From the NCBI RefSeq assembly GCF_014202315.1, contig NZ_JACHGN010000030.1, forward strand, positions 61,513 to 125,512: DNA of 64,000 nt. Reading direction: 5' to 3'. A program made the translations under genes and the position numbers. This DNA is from Thermocatellispora tengchongensis (lineage in GTDB: Bacteria > Actinomycetota > Actinomycetes > Streptosporangiales > Streptosporangiaceae). The notes beneath the pieces were generated by a model. That model saw only the letters and a program-made list of their open reading frames with translations, made no database searches and was not told the DNA's origin. Below, piece by piece: positions 57,832 through 64,000 of this stretch (the first letter of the stretch is position 1; the number at the start of each line of letters is the position of its first letter).

Positions 57832-58833
57832 TCAAACGGACACCATCGCTCGTAGCTCCTGAGCCGCAGGCAGAGCATGAGCATCGCCCGGAAGACCGAC
57901 GAGGATCTGTCCGGCCAGGTGCCGCCTCGCCGCGCTCATAGACCCAGACTCAAGGGCAGCAAGGGCATGGCTCAGCCCTTCGCCGACCTCGCGCTCCCGC
58001 ACAAGCCGCATCGCCTGCATCAGGTTCAGCAAGGCGACAGGCCCTGACAGCGTGGCGGGATAGAGGGCGAGCGCCTGTTCCGTCGCCCGGCTCGCCTGGT
58101 CATCGTCGATGAGGGTGCGTACGTATGCCTCGTGCCAGCGCAGGAATGCCTCACCCGAACCGGAAGCCACAAGGCCGAAGGCCGCATCAGGGGAGGTCGA
58201 ACCGTCGGGCAAGTGCTCGAAGGTCCAGACGAAGTCGCGCAGTACGGAGCGGGCCCCAGCGTGGTCGCCCCGCCGTGCCGCCAGCCACGCCTGAACGGTC
58301 TGCGCCCGGAAGAGTCCATAGCTCGGCGATCCGCTCGCCATCTCAGCGGCTTCGTCCACGAGCCGCGACACGACGGGGACGGGCGATCCAGCCCATCGCG
58401 CATCGTCGGCCTCCTTGGCCCGAACCCACACGGACAGGTCACGGTCACCGCTGGCGTCTGCCGCACGTCGTGCACTTCTCCAGGCGATACGTGCGGTGCG
58501 ACGATCACCTACGTCCCCGAGCTCGGTCGCGAGCAGCCCCGACAAGCCCGCGCTTATCCGGAAAAGCCCCGCTTGCACGCCTGGGCGGTGCCCTCGATGG
58601 AGGAGGCGGCCCACGGCGATCACATCAGCGGTCAGATCATTCATCAGGGAACCGACCGGCTTCATGGAGATGAGATGGCTGTACTCGTAGACCGTGCGCT
58701 CCCACTCGTCAAGATCGACATTCCCGTCGGCAACGCGTTCGATCTTGGCGAAGACTTCCTGAAGGGTGCTCACCGGTACTGCCGTGCTTGCGGTAAGTGC
58801 GCCGAGTAACCGCATTGCGGAACGACGCTCCAT
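57832..58833 (-). CDS. TPR regulatory domain of the XRE/TPR family, without an HTH
   Basis: 333 residues from ATG 58833, with GGAG eight bases upstream. Typical family members carry an N-terminal Cro/XRE HTH before this region. Here the protein begins directly at ERRSAMRLLGALTASTAVPV, equivalent to the post-HTH segment in the intact paralogue at 61543 (KRRQFLTVAASVAFVPS). The rest is helical TPR-like repeats (GLFRISAGLSGLLATELGDV, RTARIAWRSARRAADASGD, AGARSVLRDFVWTFEHLP). The upstream sequence shows no HTH. It may be a truncated regulator or a free ligand-binding half. Function unknown. Confidence 0.72.
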   Translation of the reverse strand: MERRSAMRLLGALTASTAVPVSTLQEVFAKIERVADGNVDLDEWERTVYEYSHLISMKPVGSLMNDLTADVIAVGRLLHRGHRPGVQAGLFRISAGLSGLLATELGDVGDRRTARIAWRSARRAADASGDRDLSVWVRAKEADDARWAGSPVPVVSRLVDEAAEMASGSPSYGLFRAQTVQAWLAARRGDHAGARSVLRDFVWTFEHLPDGSTSPDAAFGLVASGSGEAFLRWHEAYVRTLIDDDQASRATEQALALYPATLSGPVALLNLMQAMRLVREREVGEGLSHALAALESGSMSAARRHLAGQILVGLPGDAHALPAAQELRAMVSV

Positions 58834-59155
58834 ATCGTCATCTCCGTCATGAATTAGCGAGCTTGTATCCAGAGTAACGGACAAGTGACTACGTGGCCCA
58901 GGGCAACCTGATCTACGGGCGCGAGTAATGGGAGCTCGGTCGTGGACGGCAGCCCACCCGGACGTCCGGCGCGGCACGGCAGGGCCTTGCCTCTGAATGA
59001 TGACGGCCTGATTTGAACCCATCCATCCTATGGCAATCCAAGGTTCGTGTGGACGTGAATATGAATCCAAGACAGTATGTGACTCGCAGCAGTCCTGTCG
59101 GCGAAAGAGCGTACGGTTGACTTACCGATATGTACACATTTGAGGGAGGATGGCA
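58834..59155. other. 322-bp gap upstream of the AAA ATPase
   Basis: It holds a short open run 58888-58928 whose reading (YVAQGNLIYGRE, then TAA) looks like the tail of a lost gene. A TTGACT hexamer is at 59117-59122 and GGGAGG at 59144-59149 is the ribosome site of the ATPase. I see no intact gene. Confidence 0.4.
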
Positions 59156-60279
59156 ATGTATGTATCGAAGATCGCCATCCAAGGGGTCCGCGGATTCTGT
59201 GGGCCGAGAGAGGCCAGTCTTGACTTTGTTCGTCGTGACGGAAGCCACAAAGGGTGGACGGTTCTTGCCGGCCGGAACGGTTCCGGCAAGACGACGGTTC
59301 TGCAGGCGATAGCGCTCGGGATAGTGGGCAACTATTTTGTGCGTGATCTGAGTGGCTGGGCTGGCGCGCCCGAAGGTGAAAGCTCCCGAATTTGTGCCAC
59401 GGTCGTGCAGGATCAGAATTTCTGTGGCGGACCGAACTTCGGCCCGCAGGACTTCGAGCTGCGCTGGAACGATCCCGAGAACCCGTACAACCCGGCGCAC
59501 AGGACAACTAAGAGCACGGGGCCGAGAACCCTTCGGTTCGGCCCTGGAGAAAAATGGTTCTTCGCGGGCTACGGGCCTTTCCGCCGCTTCTCGCCGGTGG
59601 CGATGGGACACGGTCAGCAGACCCGATCCGCAGTGTACGCGGGACTGCGGACGCCTTTTGACGACGATGCCAGTCTCGTGGAGGGTGTGAGCTGGCTGAT
59701 AGAGCAGCACCTGTACACGTTGGAGGGGCGCCCGGGAGCAGCCGAGCTTCTGCAGGTCGCGCTCACTCTCTTGGGCGATGGAATGCTTCCCGACGGCTAC
59801 AAGGTCACTCGCGTCGATTCTCGCGGCCTGTGGCTGGAGAAGGATGGCGTCGAGATTCCATTGCGTCAAATGAGTGAGGGATACAGGACGGTCACCGCCC
59901 TCGTTGTCGACATGATCCGCCAGATGCATGTCGCCTATGGCGGGCTGCGGATCACCCCTAGCGTGCCAGGCCGACGCTGGAATATCCTGGTGTCGTCCTT
60001 GTGGACGAGATCGAGAACCATCTCCACGTCGCTTGGCAGAAGAGGATCGGGGAGTGGCTGAAGGCGCACTTCCCGCTCGTACAGTTCATCGTGACGACCC
60101 ACAGTCCTTACATCTGCCAGAGCGCCGACCCGAACGGACTCATCGCTCTACCCGGGCCGAACGAGAGCAAGCCTCCCCACATCGTGGATAGAGACCTTTA
60201 TGAACGCATAATGTTCGGCAGTGGCGACGACGCGATCGTAACGGAGCTTTTCGGTGTCGAAAGCCCTTACTCTAGGTAG
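59156..60279 (+). pseudogene. AAA_21-type ATPase (defence-ATPase-like), frameshifted and C-terminally truncated
   Basis: ATG 59156 is six bases after GGGAGG. Walker A GRNGSGKT at 39-46, then an SMC/ABC-like plan with QMSEGYRT as signature. Near 59960-59975 the frame shifts by one lost base: LRITPS ends one frame and RPTLEYPGVVLVDEIENHLH, with Walker B and D-loop, opens the next, followed by the H-switch IVTTHSPYIC. The end at SPYSR-stop comes where relatives carry about 80 more residues. Related ATPases work in Septu, retron and OLD-type phage defence. No nuclease partner is adjacent. Confidence 0.75.
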
Positions 60280-60285
60280 GCAGAA

Positions 60286-60801
60286 GAGATCCCCAACGGC
60301 ACCACCACCGACTACACCTGGGACGACTCCGGCAATCGCGCCAAAGTCTGGCAAGGACACCCTCACCTACGACGAACGCAACCGGCTCATCTCCGGCGGC
60401 GGAAGCGACTACACCTACACCCCCTCGCGGGACCATCGCCACCGAGACCAAAGACGGCACCACTCGAACCCTGACCTTGATGGACGATTCGCTGGATGAG
60501 GAGTTGGAAAGTGCAAGCCGCCTGGGCATTACGCCTGCCAGACCGGGCACCCGAATTCGATTCCTACGTAAATTCCGGGAAAAAGGTGAAGTGGGCGGTG
60601 CCGGAAAAGGGTGATGTGGTAGTCGTGTCGATAATGGTGGGGAGAACTGGGGTCTACCGCTCTGTTCTCGGCGGAGGGATGGGCGTCCAAGCGGCAGGCG
60701 AGGCTACATTGCTGGAAACAAGGGTCAGTACTATGGTCTGGAGATAGACAACCACAGTGGGCACCTTAAGTCCGATAAGGAAACCGTTCGGATCGGAAGA
60801 G
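60286..60801 (+). pseudogene. Decayed RHS-repeat/polymorphic toxin C-terminal fragment
   Basis: Translations in changing frames give YD-repeat pieces (NGTTTDYTWDDSGNRAKVW, DTLTYDERNRLISGGGSDY, RGTIATETKDGTTRTLT), then a C-terminal module: DEELESASRLGITPARPGT, PEFDSYVNSGKKVKWAVPEK, GVQAAGEA and DI.AGNKGQYYGLEIDNHSGH with KETVRIGR at the end. At least three frame changes are needed to join them. The NHSGH module is one I associate with toxins at the ends of RHS proteins; its activity is not known to me. No promoter or start is seen. Confidence 0.7.
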
Positions 60802-60802
60802 G

Positions 60803-61384
60803 ATGCATTTGTGGGAAATGGTGTCTCCTTCCCGGAGTGATGATTTTATCTCGCTGCTCATTTCTCAGGGGCGAGAGAGGCGGCGCGACATCTTGCTGTC
60901 AGGCCAACCGATGCTGGAGAGTGAGCGAGCCAACTGGTGGCTGATGCACATAGAGAGATTGACCTTGCGGCTCACTTCTCATGCTTCCCCCAAGTGTGCA
61001 TGGAGTTGGGTGGAGGGAGCACGTTTGTTGTTCCAGATGCTGGACCTTGCACGTGAGACGCACTCCCTTTCCGCCCACGAGGTAGGTGTTCGACGTATCT
61101 ACCTGGTGGCAGAAATGATTGAAAGACTTGGGGTTGTGGCAGCGGATCGAGAGCTTGACATCGACACGGTGGCCCGCGAGGGACTATCGCTCATCATCTG
61201 GCCGCGAGAGAGGGTTGAATGGGAAACGGCCGACTGGCAGAATCGTAGCATCGAAACGATGCTTACCCTGCGGAGGGCGAGGTCTGTCGTCACCGCCCTT
61301 TCGTACTTGCTGCCCAACATTAGGGATGCAGAGCTCAGAGGAATTATGGTGGATTGGATGCGGTTGCTGCCCAGTTTGCCGTGA
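60803..61384 (+). CDS. Helical protein of unknown function, possible immunity protein of the RHS toxin
   Basis: 193 residues from ATG 60803 (ATG 60818 is possible). Base composition is less GC-rich than in the core genes. Predicted mostly helical (RSDDFISLLISQGRERRRDI, WWLMHIERLTLRLTSHA, VGVRRIYLVAEMIERLGVVA), with no enzyme motif, signal peptide or membrane helix. It starts right where the toxin fragment ends, on the same strand, which is the usual place for an immunity gene. Unlike the toxin it is intact. The function is inferred from position only. Confidence 0.6.
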   Translation: MHLWEMVSPSRSDDFISLLISQGRERRRDILLSGQPMLESERANWWLMHIERLTLRLTSHASPKCAWSWVEGARLLFQMLDLARETHSLSAHEVGVRRIYLVAEMIERLGVVAADRELDIDTVAREGLSLIIWPRERVEWETADWQNRSIETMLTLRRARSVVTALSYLLPNIRDAELRGIMVDWMRLLPSLP

Positions 61385-61495
61385 ATTCTCGCCAGTAAGC
61401 ACCAGCCACCCACTTCACGTGCCTACGGCACCTGCCGGTAGAGATTTGAGACAATCACGCGACGACCTAGAGGGGATAGTTTTCCGTAGGTCGGC

Positions 61496-61526
61496 GTCGC
61501 AACCGCCAGGCATGGCCGGTTGCGAC
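61496..61526. terminator. Hairpin between converging genes
   Basis: GTCGCAACCG (61496-61505) and CGGTTGCGAC (61517-61526) form a perfect 10-bp stem with an 11-base loop. It lies 112 bases after the stop at 61384 and 17 bases before the stop of the converging XRE gene. No T-tract. Confidence 0.5.
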
Positions 61527-61542
61527 GGCCCGGAGGCGTCTT

Positions 61543-62691
61543 TCATGCGTCGGGCGTGATCGGTTGCCGAATGGTGTGGAGCTGTTCACGGGCGCTGCGG
61601 ATCTCGGGTACCGCCGTCCACCGAGCGGAGATCGCCAGGAGTTCGTTCAGCTTCTTGTCCAGTCGGGATGAGGAGATCAGCGGTGTGACGCGAGCAAGGC
61701 CGAACATGCGATCCGCCGCGAACAGGGGGTCGGCAGCATGAAGAGCCGTGACGGCTTGGAAGCACAGCGTATCGGCACGTAGCAGCGGCGAGCGGTCGCC
61801 ACTGAGCCGGACGGCCTCTCCCAGGGACGAGTAAGCGTCCTCGTAGGCGCGCAACTTGCTCAGCGCACCCCCTGCGCTCATGATCAGGTCAGCCGTGTCG
61901 ACCACGTTGGGCAGGTTCTCGGCGAAGCCCTGAGCACGGGCCAGGGCATCATGCGCCGAGTACTCCTGTCCGCCGACACGGGCGAGCGCATCGCCCAGCC
62001 GCACGTACAACCACGCGCGCCGTTCGTCGGTGATCTCCTGAAACGCGATGCCTCGCTGTGCGTACATCACGGCCTGGTCCAGGCGGTGACGATTGGCGCT
62101 GATCTTTGACAGGGCGCTACACGCGGCCGATTGTGCCTCTTGGTCGCCGGCGCGCTCCGCCAGGGCCAGAGCGAGCCTTCCGAGGTGTTCGGCGGTGTCG
62201 AAGCGTCCGGCGTCGCGGGCGATCCAGGCGGCCCAGAAGGCGAGATCCGAGGCGGCGGCTTGAAGGTGGCGGTCGTCGCCGGTTAACGCTGATTCCAGAT
62301 GTCGTACGTGCCGGATCGCGGTGGGGAGGATCGGGATGCCGCCGTGGTCGTAGAGCCCTTCGTTGAGGGTCTTGGCCAGCGTGTGGACATAGGCGGGGTC
62401 CCGGTAGGGGTTTGCCGATGCAGATGGGACAAAAGCAACCGATGCGGCAACAGTGAGGAATTGTCTGCGTTTCACGGGGTCCGTTTCCTCCCCCTTGGGG
62501 ACTATGCGCACCTCCCAGCCTACGTGGTCAAGAAGGCGACTGATTTTCCCAATACCCGGATCGAGCTTTCCGCGTGTGACCTTGGATACCCACTCCTGGG
62601 ACACGCCGAATTCCTGTCCAAGCCGGGCCTGACTCCACTGACGGGTCCGCATTACCGACTTTAGGACGTCCGCAAGGGTGTGCATGCTCAT
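61543..62691 (-). CDS. XRE-family regulator with TPR-like C-terminal domain
   Basis: 382 residues from ATG 62691 (ATG 62685 is possible). HTH at about 5-50 (QWSQARLGQEFGVSQEWVSKVTRGKLD). A linker with a twin-arginine-like motif follows (KRRQFLTVAASVAFVPSASA, about 74-93), then TPR-like helices (FDTAEHLGRLALALAERAGD, DQAVMYAQRGIAFQEI, AYSSLGEAVRLSGDRS). Proteins of this architecture are abundant in actinomycetes and are often linked to development or to small partner proteins. It is divergent from the ATPase gene at 62851. Confidence 0.87.
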   Translation of the reverse strand: MSMHTLADVLKSVMRTRQWSQARLGQEFGVSQEWVSKVTRGKLDPGIGKISRLLDHVGWEVRIVPKGEETDPVKRRQFLTVAASVAFVPSASANPYRDPAYVHTLAKTLNEGLYDHGGIPILPTAIRHVRHLESALTGDDRHLQAAASDLAFWAAWIARDAGRFDTAEHLGRLALALAERAGDQEAQSAACSALSKISANRHRLDQAVMYAQRGIAFQEITDERRAWLYVRLGDALARVGGQEYSAHDALARAQGFAENLPNVVDTADLIMSAGGALSKLRAYEDAYSSLGEAVRLSGDRSPLLRADTLCFQAVTALHAADPLFAADRMFGLARVTPLISSSRLDKKLNELLAISARWTAVPEIRSAREQLHTIRQPITPDA

Positions 62692-62850
62692 GTTGTCGAG
62701 AGTAGTCGGCTAGGTACTCGGCGGCTGGCCAACCGAAATGAGAAAGGTAAACAATCACAGTCTCAGCATGGGGAGCGGCAAAACGGAACCCGCCGAGCGT
62801 TTGGGAGCGCGCGCGACGGGTTCCTTGATCAGGAAAGTGGGTCCTGACCC

Positions 62851-63459
62851 GTGAACGAGACTAAGGCCACGTGTCCTGGATTGCGCATCAAAGCGGGAGA
62901 AGAACGGCCGAGGCTGGTGCCCTCGGCTGAGATCGGGAGGCTTGAGGCTGGACGTGTCGGAGGCGTCCCTGCCGGTCAGATCGTGTTGCCGGTTGATCCG
63001 GTGTCGGTGTCCTCGGCTCGGCAGTACGCCTCGAAGGTGCTGGCGCGCCTGGGGTGGGAACGGATGACCGATGTGGCGCAGCTTGTGATCAGTGAGCTGG
63101 TCACCAACGGGCTCCGGGCGGCCCTGCTCCTTGATGGCCGCGCGGAAGGTGATGACCAGCCGGAGAAGCCGATAGCCGAGCAGTACGCCGACTGCGACCG
63201 GTACCTGTGCGTCGGGCTGTATCTGGCGCCGCACGGGGTCGTGGTGGAGGTGTGGGATCCCAGTCCCGAGCCGCCGAAGCTGAGGGAACCCGGCCCCGAT
63301 GACATCAGCGGGCGGGGCCTGCACCTGGTGAACGAGATCGCGGCCTGCTGGGGCTGTCGATGGATCAAGCCGGAAGGCAAGGTCGTCTGGGCGCGGCTTC
63401 CTGACGAATCCGTGTTCCCGCCCCCAGATGGCCCCGGGTCGGCAAGGCGTGAGCGATGA
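62851..63459 (+). CDS. Anti-sigma-factor-like HATPase_c protein
   Basis: 202 residues from GTG 62851. A GHKL ATPase domain spans about 45-190: AR..ASKVLARLGWE, N-box VAQLVISELVTNGLRAA, G1 VEVWDPSPEPP and G2 ISGRGLHLVNEIA. The N-box has Gly-Leu-Arg where the usual sequence is ELVTNAVRH. The first 40 residues and last 20 are likely disordered. In Streptomyces and relatives many such orphan kinases regulate sigma factors or act beside XRE regulators. It overlaps the next small gene by 4 bases (ATGA). Confidence 0.85.
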   Translation: MNETKATCPGLRIKAGEERPRLVPSAEIGRLEAGRVGGVPAGQIVLPVDPVSVSSARQYASKVLARLGWERMTDVAQLVISELVTNGLRAALLLDGRAEGDDQPEKPIAEQYADCDRYLCVGLYLAPHGVVVEVWDPSPEPPKLREPGPDDISGRGLHLVNEIAACWGCRWIKPEGKVVWARLPDESVFPPPDGPGSARRER

Positions 63460-63725
63460 GGGAAGGTCGCGAGCGGCGCCGGGGCCTGTGCGCGGGTGAT
63501 CGGGTTGCCGTGGTGGCGCTGCTGCACAGCCATAGCCGACTGCATATGTACAGCTCGGTGTTGGTCGGCCTGACCGGGAGGGTGGAGCGGCTGATGCACG
63601 ACGGCCAGTTCGCCCTGGTGAGCCTGTGTGCGGCGGAGCATGACATCCAGATCTTGGATGGTGCTCGCAGGCTGGTGCTGCATGTGGAGGGGCCGGAGGG
63701 GTCTTGTTCGTCTGCGGTCGGGTGA
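63456..63725 (+). CDS. Small protein of unknown function coupled to the ATPase
   Basis: 89 residues, start ATG 63456 overlapping the upstream stop (ATGA). A basic Arg-rich head (REGRERRRG) precedes a beta-rich core (DRVAVVALLHSHSRLHMYSS, VLVGLTGRVERLMHDGQFAL, EHDIQILDGARRLVLHV). The core could be a small barrel. No known family is recognised. Coupling to the GHKL ATPase suggests a shared function. Confidence 0.6.
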   Translation: MREGRERRRGLCAGDRVAVVALLHSHSRLHMYSSVLVGLTGRVERLMHDGQFALVSLCAAEHDIQILDGARRLVLHVEGPEGSCSSAVG

Positions 63726-63781
63726 TCCGTCGCCGGCGAAGGGAGAACGGATGGTGTAGCCGACCGAGGGGATAGGGGTTC

Positions 63782-63843
63782 GGCCCCGCGAAGCAGAACG
63801 GGGCTCGCCGGTGCTTCCCCCCGGTGAGCGTCTTCGCGGGGCC
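63782..63843 (+). terminator. 62-nt nested hairpin after the ATPase operon
   Basis: GGCCCCGCGAAG (63782-63793) pairs perfectly with CTTCGCGGGGCC (63832-63843). Inside, GCTCGCCGG and CCGGTGAGC form a second stem with one G-T pair. It starts 57 bases after the stop at 63725 and is probably a terminator; a structured RNA is possible. The rest of 63726-63910 shows nothing else. Confidence 0.5.
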
Positions 63844-63910
63844 TTCTACAGGTGGTCGCGCTGTTGTTCGACGTGGAGAGAAGGAAGGTCAAGGGGCATG
63901 GGTTAGAGCA

Positions 63911-64000
63911 ATGATCGAAATCTGTGGATCTGACGGGAAGGGGTGTACCTTTCCCGAATCATCTGATCATGGTTTCGAGATAGGCCGACGTTGCCGCGTC
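63911..64000 (+). CDS. Possible 5' end of another gene, cut by the window edge
   Basis: From ATG 63911 a frame stays open to the window end (30 codons, beginning MIEICGSDGKGCTFPESSDH). The ribosome site is weak (AGAG four bases upstream) and the codon bias is not marked. GGGAAGG and CCTTTCCC nearby can pair as a small hairpin. Too short to identify. Confidence 0.25.
   Translation, partial: MIEICGSDGKGCTFPESSDHGFEIGRRCRV

Noticed and set aside
58888..58928. Short tail YVAQGNLIYGRE before a TAA
   Set aside because: It looks like the end of a lost gene, but it is too short to name or to call a pseudogene.

Overview
The window reads as chromosomal DNA of a high-GC filamentous actinomycete. Third codon positions are almost always G or C, GTG starts and 4-base ATGA/GTGA gene overlaps are common, and the gene content is typical of the group: an HrdB-like sigma factor, DrrAB and MacAB-like exporters, sugar ABC importers without their own ATPase, XRE/TPR regulators and an anti-sigma-type ATPase. 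Codon style and gene mix fit Streptosporangiales (Nonomuraea/Streptosporangium/Actinomadura type); this placement is inference. I found no rRNA, tRNA or CRISPR array.

Layout. 0-9 kb: the end of an ABC exporter gene that seems to have lost its membrane domain, MarR + MFS efflux, a 2'-5' RNA phosphodiesterase, an aldo/keto reductase with a MerR-type promoter, a secreted propeller-like protein and a large SCO7613-type membrane protein. 9-23 kb: LhgO, then two paralogous response regulator/histidine kinase pairs on either side of a MacAB-like exporter (two adaptors, ATPase, FtsX-type permease, small anchored protein), a DrrAB exporter with divergent TetR, and a lipoprotein that shares a promoter motif with the exporter. 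23-30 kb: tandem membrane-associated GTPases, a CBS protein, a WYL regulator and a stomatin/NfeD pair. 30-34 kb: a homogentisate (tyrosine) catabolic operon with an unknown middle gene and an IclR regulator. 34-46 kb: a flavin amine oxidase, a secreted protein, MazG/EF-hand, a GH13 enzyme, a LigD-type phosphoesterase with a degenerate ligase domain, a methyltransferase, a flavin monooxygenase, the principal-type sigma factor, and a HelD/HelR-type RNA polymerase recycling ATPase broken by one in-frame TGA and divergent from a TetR gene across a perfect operator. 46-55 kb: an AraC-controlled rhamnoside utilisation operon (two permeases, GH78 rhamnosidase, binding protein) and a PIMT-like methyltransferase.

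54.9-64 kb is accessory and decayed. A 2.9-kb composite IS-like unit has about 100-bp inverted ends and a 3-bp TAA duplication, and carries a small membrane protein and a TetR gene. It is followed by an XRE/TPR-family protein without its HTH, a frameshifted and truncated AAA ATPase, the wreck of an RHS/polymorphic-toxin gene with a surviving possible immunity gene, a full XRE/TPR regulator, and an anti-sigma-like ATPase with a small partner.

A recurrent oddity is short tandem arrays (17, 19, 20 and about 60 bp units) at gene 3' ends. In two of them the unit includes the stop codon and the period is not a multiple of three, so stops appear in more than one frame.
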